A stretch of 64,000 nucleotides of DNA from Alphaproteobacteria bacterium UBA7314 (GTDB lineage: Bacteria > Pseudomonadota > Alphaproteobacteria > MPNO01 > UBA830): contig DKQG01000046.1 in NCBI GenBank assembly GCA_002471575.1, positions 62,001 to 126,000 on the forward strand. Reading direction: 5' to 3'. Under the pieces are notes generated by a model, which saw nothing but the letters and a program-made list of their open reading frames with translations, made no database searches and had not been told where the DNA came from. The position numbers and the translations under genes are program-made. Positions 1 to 7,991 of the stretch are shown here, one piece after another (the first letter of the stretch is position 1; every line of letters starts with the position of its first letter).

Positions 1-968
1 CGGCCGGGAATACCACCCCTTGGCAAAAGCGGTTTCAGAGAACCCGCCAGATCGACCCAGTCGAACACGACAACGGCATCCGCCTGCATCAGTTCTTCCT
101 GGCCTATTGGACTGACCCAATTCGACGGCGCACCGACATGCAATGCGTGCCCGGTGGGAAACGACGCGCGGTTCTTCAGATCGGTAATAACGCCGGCCCC
201 AATTAGTTCGGCAAGATCAATCCTCTGCTGCCAGTCTTTCATCGTTGGCGACATGCGTCCAAACATGAAAACCACGTTATTCGAAGTCGAAATCAATTCT
301 GCAGTCGCATTAATTGCGTCGTCGGAAGCCGGTGGCGGATCGGCCAGCTGGAACCGCGCGACATCCGGGATGGTCACCTCGCCCTCCTTTAGCGGCGTTT
401 CCTGCAGCCCTGCATCGAAGCAGACATAAACAGGTCCCTTAGGTGATTGCTGCGCCATGATATTGGCGCGCAGCATTGTCTCCACAATGGCCTCTGCAGA
501 GCGCGGTTCGTCGTCGTATTTAACGTAGTTGCGCAGCAGCGCTCCTTGGTCCTTCGCGGTGTGAATCCAGTCAATCCAGGGACGTCGAAGCGGTGCATCG
601 ACCGGGCCCGTCGCGCCCATCACCAGGATAGGTGCACGGTCACACCAGGCATTGAAGATACCCATCAGACCGTGCATTAGCCCGACATTTGAATGCAGGA
701 TCGCCCCCATCATTTCATCGGCAACCTTGGAATAGCCGTGCGCGATCGAGACCGCATGATCTTCATGCAGACAAAGCAACATCTGCGGTTCATCGTTGCC
801 GAGATAATTGACCAGCGAGTCGTGAAATCCGCGATAACTCGCCCCCGGGTTTAGCGAAACGTATTTCACGCCAAGCTTTCTGAGCATCTCGGCGGAAACG
901 TCGCTAACCCATTCCATCTGTTTGTTGTCGCCAGGAACGGGCCTGTCGAACTTACTGATGTCGTTCAT
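1..968 (-). CDS. ThDP-dependent enzyme (acetolactate synthase/benzoylformate decarboxylase-like), 5' part only
   Basis: The reading frame opens at ATG 968 and runs off the left edge of the window after about 322 codons. The protein reads as the PYR domain plus the start of the central domain of a thiamine-diphosphate enzyme. Glu69, in the context LCLHEDHA, matches the conserved glutamate that activates the ThDP ring. The stretch PKGPVYVCFDAGLQ closing the first domain is also typical of the family. The ThDP/Mg-binding C-terminal domain (GDG...NN) lies outside the window, so decarboxylase, synthase or ligase activity cannot be told apart. It is followed upstream by a broken FMN hydroxy-acid dehydrogenase; hydroxy-acid dehydrogenase plus ThDP decarboxylase is the arrangement of mandelate-type pathways, but this is inference. 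Confidence 0.85.
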   Translation of the reverse strand, partial: MNDISKFDRPVPGDNKQMEWVSDVSAEMLRKLGVKYVSLNPGASYRGFHDSLVNYLGNDEPQMLLCLHEDHAVSIAHGYSKVADEMMGAILHSNVGLMHGLMGIFNAWCDRAPILVMGATGPVDAPLRRPWIDWIHTAKDQGALLRNYVKYDDEPRSAEAIVETMLRANIMAQQSPKGPVYVCFDAGLQETPLKEGEVTIPDVARFQLADPPPASDDAINATAELISTSNNVVFMFGRMSPTMKDWQQRIDLAELIGAGVITDLKNRASFPTGHALHVGAPSNWVSPIGQEELMQADAVVVFDWVDLAGSLKPLLPRGGIPG

Positions 969-972
969 TCTT

Positions 973-1266
973 TCAGTAGCCCTGCGACGATGGATTAAGA
1001 AACGGAAAATAGCTGAACTGCCCCTGCGGAACTACCGGGGTCATGGAGACGAGAATTTCCTCGCTGAGTTTGTCAAGGCTGTCGAGCGCTCGCCGGTCGC
1101 GGAGCAGAGAAATTTCCGTGTCAGCTCCACCAATCAGGTAGTTCCACGCACCAGGAGATAAGTTCCGGTGAGCAGCCACTCTGATTTCATGTAACGTGGC
1201 TAAATTGCTCACGTCCCCCCCCCCTGATAGCTGGGTTAAATCCCAGTCTTTAGCGCTAGAGATCAT
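973..1266 (-). pseudogene. N-terminal remnant of an FMN-dependent alpha-hydroxy-acid dehydrogenase
   Basis: This 97-codon frame carries the N-terminal signature of the lactate/mandelate/glycolate oxidase family: NLATLHEIRVAAHRN, then LSPGAWNYLIGGADTE near residues 37-52, then an RNRxA-like segment. Family members are about 350-400 residues. Here the similarity stops after about residue 75, the tail is unlike the family and a stop follows, so the FMN barrel and the catalytic His/Arg are gone. The frame ends 4 bases before the ThDP gene, suggesting that a deletion joined the two. A short functional protein is possible but unlikely. Confidence 0.6.
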
Positions 1267-1539
1267 CTAGCGTGAATACCGTTCATACTAAAGGAGCCCT
1301 ATCGCCCTGGCCATATTGAATTTTCATTTTTCAATCTTTTTTGTGTGCCCAATTGGTTCACTACAGCCGAGAATATTTTGATTTAAAATTGCCAAGACAT
1401 CAAAGTCTCATAGTAAGCTTCTGTTTCTAATAGGAATTTGGGGCCTACAATCAATACAAATTAATAAGTGAGGCCTATACCTGTTTTGGTCGATAATAGG
1501 TTAGAATTGGGCGGCCATCAGATAAAGGAACAAAACGAC
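1267..1539 (+). promoter_or_regulatory. AT-rich leader region upstream of the aap operon
   Basis: This gene-free stretch separates the minus-strand genes at the left edge from aapJ and should hold the promoters for both directions. It is markedly AT-rich. A small inverted repeat (ATTGAA at 1315-1320, TTCAAT at 1330-1335) is followed by a T-run and could be a weak stop signal or an operator. I could not pick a convincing -35/-10 pair. A Shine-Dalgarno-like AAAGGAA at 1524-1530 supports the aapJ start at 1540. Confidence 0.35.
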
Positions 1540-2610
1540 ATGAAACGTTTCTCGATAAAAATTGCAGCAGTCGCTCTGAGTCTCGGGGTTGTTGCCTGTG
1601 ATGAGACACCCAAAGAAAAAGAGAGCAAGGTAGCACCGACATCAAGCGTCGCTTCCGGGGGAACTCTAGATGACGTTAAGAAACGCGGGGTCCTACAATG
1701 CGGAATAAACACTGGGCTTGCGGGCTTTGCCTATACAGACGACGCGGGAAAATGGGCAGGCTTTGACGTTGCCTACTGTCGAGCCTTAGCGGCTGCCGTT
1801 CTGGGGGATCCAGACAAAGTTAAATATGTAAATCTTACTGGGAAAAACAGGTTTCCTGCCCTTGCTTCAGGGGAAATTGATGTCCTTTCAAGGAACACCA
1901 CCTGGACATTTTCTCGTGACGTAAAATTGGGATTTACGTTTATAGGCGTCAGCTACTACGACGGTCAGGGTTTCATCGGACGTAAAAAGCTTGGTGTTAA
2001 AAGTGCCAAGGAACTTGATGGAGCCTCCATTTGTATTCAAACCGGTACGACTACTGAACTTAACCTCGCTGATTTCTTTCGCGTAAATAAGATCAAATAC
2101 GAGCCAGTACCGATTGAAACAAACGAGGAAGCTCGCAAGGCCTACCTTGCGGAACGTTGTGACGTCTACACAACCGACGCTTCTGGTCTTGCAGCGACAA
2201 AATCAACATTTTCAGACGCTGACAAGCATATGGTTTTTCCGGAAATTATCTCAAAAGAACCATTGGGCCCCTTGGTCAGGCAGGGCGATGATGCATGGGC
2301 AGACATCGCCCGTTGGACGCTTAATGCCCTTATCAATGCCGAAGAGTACGGCGTTACCAGTGCCAATATTGACCAGATGTTAAAAGGGACGAAAAACCCG
2401 GAGATTAACCGCATGCTCGGCACCGAGGGTAGCCTCGGTGAGATGCTTGGCCTTCCGAAAGATTGGGCGGTAAAAGCACTCAAAGCCGGCGGAAATTATG
2501 GCGAGATTTTTGACCGTTATCTCGGTGAAAAGACACCGCTCGGTCTCTCCCGCGGTTTGAACGCTTTATGGAAAAACGGTGGAATTTTGTACGCACCACC
2601 GATGCGTTAA
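1540..2610 (+). CDS. aapJ: General L-amino-acid ABC transporter, substrate-binding protein
   Basis: The product is a 356-residue periplasmic solute-binding protein of the SBP_bac_3 family that would capture amino acids for the AapQM permease. ATG 1540 was chosen over an upstream ATG because it begins a clear export signal (MKRFSIKIAAVALSLG) behind AAAGGAA. The signal ends in VVAC with Cys20, a plausible lipobox, whereas many AapJ proteins are free periplasmic proteins. The mature part shows family segments such as DDVKKRGVLQCGIN, GFDVAYCRALAAAVLGD and a conserved Trp-Thr region. It heads an aapJQMP operon in canonical order. The AT-rich composition differs from the rest of the window. Confidence 0.9.
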   Translation: MKRFSIKIAAVALSLGVVACDETPKEKESKVAPTSSVASGGTLDDVKKRGVLQCGINTGLAGFAYTDDAGKWAGFDVAYCRALAAAVLGDPDKVKYVNLTGKNRFPALASGEIDVLSRNTTWTFSRDVKLGFTFIGVSYYDGQGFIGRKKLGVKSAKELDGASICIQTGTTTELNLADFFRVNKIKYEPVPIETNEEARKAYLAERCDVYTTDASGLAATKSTFSDADKHMVFPEIISKEPLGPLVRQGDDAWADIARWTLNALINAEEYGVTSANIDQMLKGTKNPEINRMLGTEGSLGEMLGLPKDWAVKALKAGGNYGEIFDRYLGEKTPLGLSRGLNALWKNGGILYAPPMR

Positions 2611-2616
2611 TTTTGT

Positions 2617-2644
2617 GGGGCTGCCTGCGATTTCGGGCAGCCCC
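2617..2644 (+). terminator. Hairpin between aapJ and aapQ (attenuator-type)
   Basis: A perfect 9-bp stem pairs GGGGCTGCC at 2617-2625 with GGCAGCCCC at 2636-2644 around a 10-base loop, just after the aapJ stop. The tail is only moderately T-rich. Hairpins here are common in transporter operons, where they lower read-through so that binding protein outnumbers permease. That role is inferred. Confidence 0.6.
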
Positions 2645-2701
2645 CTTATTTCAAAATCAGAATAGCTGGCAGATTGCCACAGTGACGGGAAGTCTGCCCC
2701 A

Positions 2702-3868
2702 ATGGCCGAGAGAATAACCCTCAGAACCATATGGTTTGATAGACGAGGGAGAGGGTACCTTTTACAGCTCATCGTCCTTTTACTCGTTGCAGTTTTTTTC
2801 GCTGTTATAACTTCAAACACAATCGCTAACCTACAAAAAGCAGGTCTCACCTCCGGTTTTGGCTTTCTCGGAGATCAAGCATTTTTCGACATCAACCAGC
2901 GGCTAATCGATTATACCTCGCAGTCATCGTTCGGCCGGGCCCTGATTGTCGGACTTTTAAATACAGTCTTGGTCTCAAGCCTTGGAATAATAACGGCCAC
3001 TCTTATTGGTTTTTTTGCAGGAATACTGAGGCTCTCAAATAACTGGCTAGTTAGTCGACTTGTGACTGGGTACGTAGAAATTACGAGGAATGTGCCTCTA
3101 CTACTCCAGATAATTTTCTGGTGGGCTATCCTGACCAGCCTCCCCAGGGTTCGCGAGAGCATCCCTTTTTTGGGATCATTCCTTTTAAATAATCGCGGAT
3201 TACGCGCGCCATCGCCGAATTTTGAGAGCCCATTTTTATGGGTGTTTATAACGTTAATTCTATGCTCCATCGTCACGGTGGCCATCTCAATTTGGTCGCG
3301 ACGGCGTCAAAAACTCACCGGAAAAACATTTCCGATTACGCTTGCTGGCGTCTTTCTTCTCATCATTATCCCACTCTTCGTCTATTACGGCTTGGGTCAA
3401 CCGATAAACTGGGACATTCCTGAAAGAACACGTTTTAATTTTCGGGGTGGCTTCAATATTACTCCTGAATTACTCGCACTCTGGATTGCCCTTGCCACTT
3501 ATACCGGGGCTTTCATCTCAGAAATTGTAAGAGCGGGAGTTCTTTCCGTCAGCACTGGGCAATCCGAAGCCGCTTTCTCTTTGGGACTCCGAAAAAATCA
3601 TACAATGCGATTGATCGTCATACCTCAGGCACTTCGTGTGATTATCCCTCCATTGACGAGCCAGTATTTAAATCTCACGAAAAATTCCTCTCTGGCGATC
3701 GCTATTGGCTATCAAGATCTCGTCTCTATTGGCGGCACGATCCTTAACCAAAGCGGACACGCGCTCGAGGTCGTCGCAATCTGGATGGTGGTGTATCTCA
3801 GCCTCAGTCTAGCAACCTCGGCGTTTATGAACTGGTACAATAAGCGAATATCATTGGTAGAACGCTGA
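2702..3868 (+). CDS. aapQ: General L-amino-acid ABC transporter, permease AapQ
   Basis: This 388-residue inner-membrane permease belongs to the HisMQ/polar-amino-acid family. It has an N-terminal transmembrane segment around residues 18-38, further segments through the middle, and a C-terminal BPD_transp_1 core. The EAA-loop motif that contacts the ATPase is visible as SEAAFSLGLRKNHTMRLIVIPQAL near residues 285-308. The length is right for AapQ, which is longer than simple HisQ proteins because of an inserted periplasmic region. Its stop codon overlaps the aapM start, indicating translational coupling. Confidence 0.9.
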   Translation: MAERITLRTIWFDRRGRGYLLQLIVLLLVAVFFAVITSNTIANLQKAGLTSGFGFLGDQAFFDINQRLIDYTSQSSFGRALIVGLLNTVLVSSLGIITATLIGFFAGILRLSNNWLVSRLVTGYVEITRNVPLLLQIIFWWAILTSLPRVRESIPFLGSFLLNNRGLRAPSPNFESPFLWVFITLILCSIVTVAISIWSRRRQKLTGKTFPITLAGVFLLIIIPLFVYYGLGQPINWDIPERTRFNFRGGFNITPELLALWIALATYTGAFISEIVRAGVLSVSTGQSEAAFSLGLRKNHTMRLIVIPQALRVIIPPLTSQYLNLTKNSSLAIAIGYQDLVSIGGTILNQSGHALEVVAIWMVVYLSLSLATSAFMNWYNKRISLVER

Positions 3869-4962
3869 TGATGGCCGCAGTAGACAATTATAAGAAATCC
3901 CGCCCACCGCCCGCCGCATCCGCGGGGGTGATAGGCTGGTGTCGCCAAAACCTGTTTTCCAGCTTTTCAAACACGATTTTAACCCTCGTTTCCTTTTACC
4001 TCCTCGCTTTGGCAATCCCGGCATTTTTGGATTGGGCGTTCTTCAGCTCTCAAATCTCGGGGAACACGAGGTTTGATTGCAAGGTGGAGGGTGCGTGCTG
4101 GGCTTGGGTAGATCAACGGTTTGGACAATTTCTCTTCGGCTTCTATCCAGAGGGCGAAAGATGGAGGGTTATACTCGCGTTTGTCCTCTTATTCCCCGCG
4201 CTCATACCGTGGGTAACCCAAGATTTACCCGGTCAGAGATACCTGCGGTGGTTCTCTGTTGCTTATCCCGCTATTGCCACGATTCTATTGGCTGGGGGCC
4301 TTGGCCTCCGGGAGGTTCCAACCGACAAATTCGGTGGTTTTATGCTGAATTTGATTGTGGGGCTGTCCGGAATTGTCCTGTCCCTTCCGGTGGGAATTCT
4401 TTTGGCGCTGGGCAGGCAATCGAAATTACCTCTGATAAGATGGTTATCAATCGGCTTTATCGAGGCTATCCGCGGCGTGCCTTTGATAACGCTTTTATTT
4501 GTCTCAAATATCCTTTTACCCATTTTTCTGCCACCGGATATGACGCTGGATTCGATTATTCGTGTGATCATAATGGTTACGGCTTTTGCGTCCGCATATA
4601 TGGCCGAGGTAATTCGAGGTGGACTTCAGGCGATACCCTCAGGGCAAATCGAAGCCGCCCACGCGATGGGTCTCAACTATTGGAAATCTATGCGGCTGAT
4701 TGTACTTCCTCAGGCCCTCAGAATATCAATACCTGGCATCGTCAACACATTTATTGGGCTATTTAAAGACACGACGCTGGTGATCGTTATTGGCCTATTT
4801 GATATCCTAGGGATTGCCAACGCAATGGTCTCCAATCCAGATTGGCTTGGTTTATCAACAGAGACCTACGTCTTTGTCGCCGTCTTCTTCTTTGCGGTTT
4901 GTTTTTCTATGTCACGGTATTCAATGTGGCTCGAGCGTCGCCTCGGCAAACAACGTCATTAG
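3868..4962 (+). CDS. aapM: General L-amino-acid ABC transporter, permease AapM
   Basis: This second permease half is 364 residues long and starts inside the aapQ stop (TGATG overlap). Its N-terminal part has a transmembrane segment near residues 30-50 and an AapM-type periplasmic insertion. The C-terminal core carries the EAA loop IEAAHAMGLNYWKSMRLIVL near residues 260-280. It would pair with AapQ in the membrane and be driven by AapP. An AGGAGG ribosome-binding site for aapP overlaps its stop codon. Confidence 0.9.
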   Translation: MMAAVDNYKKSRPPPAASAGVIGWCRQNLFSSFSNTILTLVSFYLLALAIPAFLDWAFFSSQISGNTRFDCKVEGACWAWVDQRFGQFLFGFYPEGERWRVILAFVLLFPALIPWVTQDLPGQRYLRWFSVAYPAIATILLAGGLGLREVPTDKFGGFMLNLIVGLSGIVLSLPVGILLALGRQSKLPLIRWLSIGFIEAIRGVPLITLLFVSNILLPIFLPPDMTLDSIIRVIIMVTAFASAYMAEVIRGGLQAIPSGQIEAAHAMGLNYWKSMRLIVLPQALRISIPGIVNTFIGLFKDTTLVIVIGLFDILGIANAMVSNPDWLGLSTETYVFVAVFFFAVCFSMSRYSMWLERRLGKQRH

Positions 4963-4973
4963 GAGGCTATTTT

Positions 4974-5744
4974 TTGGACAACAGTAAATTAAACAACTCA
5001 GACAATCATTTGCGGGTTATAGAGATTGAGGGGCTCAACAAATGGTTCGGTTCCTTTCATGTTTTGCGGGATGTATCACTATCTGTCGAACAAGGTGAAA
5101 AAATAGTCATTTGTGGCCCCTCCGGAAGCGGTAAATCCACCTTAATCCGCTGCATTAATTTTCTGGAGGAGCATCAGGAAGGGCAGATTGTTGTTGATGG
5201 AATTGAATTAACTGGAGATTTAAAAAATATTGATGCGGTCCGGCGAGAGGTTGGAATGGTTTTCCAATCGTTCAATTTGTTTCCTCATTTATCAGTGCTC
5301 GAGAATTGCACTCTCGCGCCAATCTGGGTTCGAAAGACGCCGCAGGCGGAAGCAGAAAAACTCGCGATGGAATATCTCGATAGGGTAAAAATACCGGAGC
5401 AGGCTCACAAATATCCTGGTCAACTATCCGGCGGCCAGCAGCAGAGGGTTGCGATTGCGCGTTCGCTATGCATGAAGCCCAAAATAATGCTGTTTGATGA
5501 GCCGACATCCGCCCTTGACCCAGAGATGATCAAGGAAGTGCTGGACGTTATGGTCGATCTGGCAGACTCCGGCATGACCATGCTTGTCGTCACTCATGAA
5601 ATGGGCTTCGCTTCACAGGTAGCTGATCAAATTATCTTTATGGATGAGGGTCAAATTGTTGAGCAGAACACACCCAGTGAATTTTTCGATAACCCACAGT
5701 CGGACCGAACCAAACTTTTTCTGAGCCAAATCCTCAGCCACTAA
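4974..5744 (+). CDS. aapP: General L-amino-acid ABC transporter, ATPase AapP (TTG start)
   Basis: The 257-residue ATP-binding subunit powers the AapQM permease. All nucleotide-binding motifs are visible: Walker A GPSGSGKST, the Q-loop, signature LSGGQQQR, Walker B IMLFDEPTSALDPE and the switch His in VVTHEMGF. No ATG fits: the frame opens inside aapM, and the first Met after the ABC domain begins is far too late. TTG 4974, seven bases after AGGAGG (4961-4966), gives the normal family length, so I take TTG as the start. It ends the operon; no strong terminator was seen in the 180 bases to the convergent gene. Confidence 0.9.
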   Translation: MDNSKLNNSDNHLRVIEIEGLNKWFGSFHVLRDVSLSVEQGEKIVICGPSGSGKSTLIRCINFLEEHQEGQIVVDGIELTGDLKNIDAVRREVGMVFQSFNLFPHLSVLENCTLAPIWVRKTPQAEAEKLAMEYLDRVKIPEQAHKYPGQLSGGQQQRVAIARSLCMKPKIMLFDEPTSALDPEMIKEVLDVMVDLADSGMTMLVVTHEMGFASQVADQIIFMDEGQIVEQNTPSEFFDNPQSDRTKLFLSQILSH

Positions 5745-5923
5745 TCTCGATACCTCTCTCGTCCCCTTTATTTCGTCCCAGACAGTCAGCTTGCTTACAC
5801 GTCACCGACGCCTACGAATAGCCCTAGAGTATGGGATTTGTAGATGGGGAGAGATTTCTTGGGACTTTGATTGATAAATTCAGGATTGTCGAGAAGTCGG
5901 GTAATTAAGCCTTACAATAATAT

Positions 5924-7642
5924 TTAGCTATTTCCGCAGACCACGTTAACCAACGCCTGACGCTTTTCCCCCGTGACAACGTTCAACGCCTTATCCAGCG
6001 TCGACATCAGATCATCTGGTTCTGTGACACGAAAGCCAGCGCCTCCGGACACCTCAACCGCTTTCTCGTAGTGCTGATCGACCGTGAAGTGCGTCAACGG
6101 CTGACGATTGGCCTTCGACGCATACCCATCCGGTTCCAGGCCCACCGTTGAACGATGAACCGCTTGCCATTGCTGATTATTGAACACGACCCACAGTATG
6201 GGAAGGTTCTGCTCCGCAGCAACGTAATGGCAGGAAACCGGCACATTGAACATGTAGGCGCCGTCCCCCTCCGTGCCGATCACCAGCTTGTCCGGCGCAG
6301 CAAGTTGCGCGCCAAGTGCTACGCCCATGCCATGGCCAAGCCCTGAGGCAGCGCCTGCATTCAGCATTTTCCCTGGTTTCTCGGTATCGATATATTGCTG
6401 CATTAACGGGGATTCACGGACCATGATGGTGTCTGGGTCCCTGATCTGGTTCAAGCAATAGGATATAAAGGCAGGGCTGATCGGCGATTGCGATTTCTCC
6501 GCATCCAGCTTCGATCGCCAGGCGTCTTCCAGTTCCTGATGTGCCGCCACCGCCTTGTCACGACGTTTTGTGATCTTGGCCGCCGCGGCTTTTTCGTGCT
6601 CTGCCATTGCCGGAATCAATGCACGAAATCCAATATCCGCCGGACATGTCAGCGATATATCAGCGGGAAACCCGCGCACAGGCACCATCGTGTACATGGG
6701 ATCGGTCGCTATATGGATCACCTTGCAGTCATCCGGCGGAGTTACCTGCGATGGCAACCAGGGCACGACCGTATCGAAGACGACGATGACATCGGCATCT
6801 GCAACATAGGGATTCGGGTTGTAGCCAGCATGCATCGGATGACGGGGCGAGATCGAAGTAAAACGGTTCCGGTACTCGACCACCGGGATCGCATACCTAT
6901 CGGCCAGTTCGGTCAGGGGAGCCATAACGCCAGGGTTTCGCCCACCCCAGTTCGTGATCATCACCGGGCGTTCCGAATTGGCCAGCAGATCCGCCACCTC
7001 ATCAATCATATTTGGGTCAGGCCAAGGCGGCGATGCCGGCTGAACCCGGTTCGGCGAATCGAAACTGAACTCCTCCATCTTTTTTGACAGCACCTCACGC
7101 GGCAAGGACAAGTATATTGGACCTTTTGGTTCGCTCATCGATACCGATAGCGCCCGATCGACTATTGCCGCTACCTGCTCTCCATTGCGTAGTTCGTAAT
7201 CCCACTTGACCGCTTCGCGGGTCATCGCCGCCTGGTCGTACATTTCCTGCGTCCAATGGATGTCGAGGCTACGGTGGCCTTTAAGCGTGTCTTCGTTAGT
7301 CGGCGTGCGCCCCGCCGTGAACAGCATCGGCACATATCCTCGTGCGGCATTCAGCAACCCGTTCAGCCCATTTGCGGTGCCTACATTGACGTGCATCATC
7401 GTCATCTGAGGCCGGCCTGATACGAGGTAATGACCGATCGCCATGTGCTGAGCCGTATTTTCATGAGGACAAGTGATCGGTTCCGGGATCGGTGTTCCCA
7501 GTGCCTGCGCCTTCGCCAGAGATTCGATTAGAGGAGCGAAATCCGTGCCCGCATTCGCAAACAGATAATCTACGCCCCGGTCCGCCAGAACGGCGAGATA
7601 GGCGTCGGCGACCGTACAGTTTTTCAATGTTTTCTTTGGCAC
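5924..7642 (-). CDS. Thiamine-diphosphate-dependent enzyme (acetolactate synthase superfamily), GTG start
   Basis: The 572-residue protein is a complete three-domain ThDP enzyme. Glu61 in CPHENTAQHMA is the cofactor-activating glutamate of the N-terminal domain. The C-terminal domain has the ThDP/Mg motif GTEGDGAYMF followed about 25 residues later by FNN. The first codon is GTG at 7642; an ATG just upstream is out of frame. Such proteins decarboxylate or ligate 2-keto acids, and the substrate cannot be read from the sequence. Its neighbours (PobA-like enzyme, three UbiD decarboxylases) suggest aromatic or unsaturated acid breakdown. It is a second, divergent member of the same superfamily as the gene at the left edge. 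Confidence 0.85.
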   Translation of the reverse strand: MPKKTLKNCTVADAYLAVLADRGVDYLFANAGTDFAPLIESLAKAQALGTPIPEPITCPHENTAQHMAIGHYLVSGRPQMTMMHVNVGTANGLNGLLNAARGYVPMLFTAGRTPTNEDTLKGHRSLDIHWTQEMYDQAAMTREAVKWDYELRNGEQVAAIVDRALSVSMSEPKGPIYLSLPREVLSKKMEEFSFDSPNRVQPASPPWPDPNMIDEVADLLANSERPVMITNWGGRNPGVMAPLTELADRYAIPVVEYRNRFTSISPRHPMHAGYNPNPYVADADVIVVFDTVVPWLPSQVTPPDDCKVIHIATDPMYTMVPVRGFPADISLTCPADIGFRALIPAMAEHEKAAAAKITKRRDKAVAAHQELEDAWRSKLDAEKSQSPISPAFISYCLNQIRDPDTIMVRESPLMQQYIDTEKPGKMLNAGAASGLGHGMGVALGAQLAAPDKLVIGTEGDGAYMFNVPVSCHYVAAEQNLPILWVVFNNQQWQAVHRSTVGLEPDGYASKANRQPLTHFTVDQHYEKAVEVSGGAGFRVTEPDDLMSTLDKALNVVTGEKRQALVNVVCGNS

Positions 7643-7696
7643 GTTTCATCCCCGAGTTTGGTATACTCACCAAAAGCATGCCCCTTTGGCGCCAGG

Positions 7697-7963
7697 ATGG
7701 CAAAACCTGCTGAATTCCCAGGCTCAGCCCCGACGCTGGCGGTCAATCGTTACACGAACGATGTTGATGCACTGGCTGCGGAGTTGCACAACCGTAGCGT
7801 CGGAATTGTCTGAGCACCTGAAGATGGACCCTGTGCTTGCCGGCAGATCAATATCCAAGATCCGGACGGCCACCTGATCGGATTTGGTCAGGACATGAAA
7901 CCGGACGCGAAAAGACCCGGCCATAGGTTTTCCCAAAGCGCCCGCCTCTTTCCGATCATATGA
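7697..7963 (+). pseudogene. Remnant of a VOC (glyoxalase/bleomycin-resistance fold) gene with an in-frame TGA
   Basis: A plus-strand frame from 7697 to 7963 reads as the C-terminal half of a vicinal-oxygen-chelate protein. It has the typical TNDVDALAAELHNRSV helix, then an APEDGP-like turn, then INIQDPDGHLIGFGQ, the metal-site strand. A TGA at 7811-7813 interrupts it between the first two elements, and the N-terminal half is missing. VOC proteins are often extradiol dioxygenases or isomerases in aromatic catabolism, so this may be a lost step of the adjacent pobA-like pathway. It fills most of the 350-base gap in front of that gene. Confidence 0.6.
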
Positions 7964-7991
7964 TAATAATTTATGAACAGGAGAGACACTG

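Noticed and set aside
1315..1340. Inverted repeat ATTGAA/TTCAAT with T-run as a terminator for a plus-strand gene.
   Set aside because: No plus-strand gene lies upstream of it; the stem is short and AT-only.
4077..4766. Long alternative plus-strand frame inside aapM.
   Set aside because: It has no start signal and an unlikely composition; the transporter gene with its EAA loop is the real frame.
7737..7749. GCGGTCAATCGTT in the VOC remnant is identical to the left part of the ubiD leader inverted repeat at 15181.
   Set aside because: It encodes ordinary residues of the VOC remnant, has no second arm, and its position is not promoter-like.
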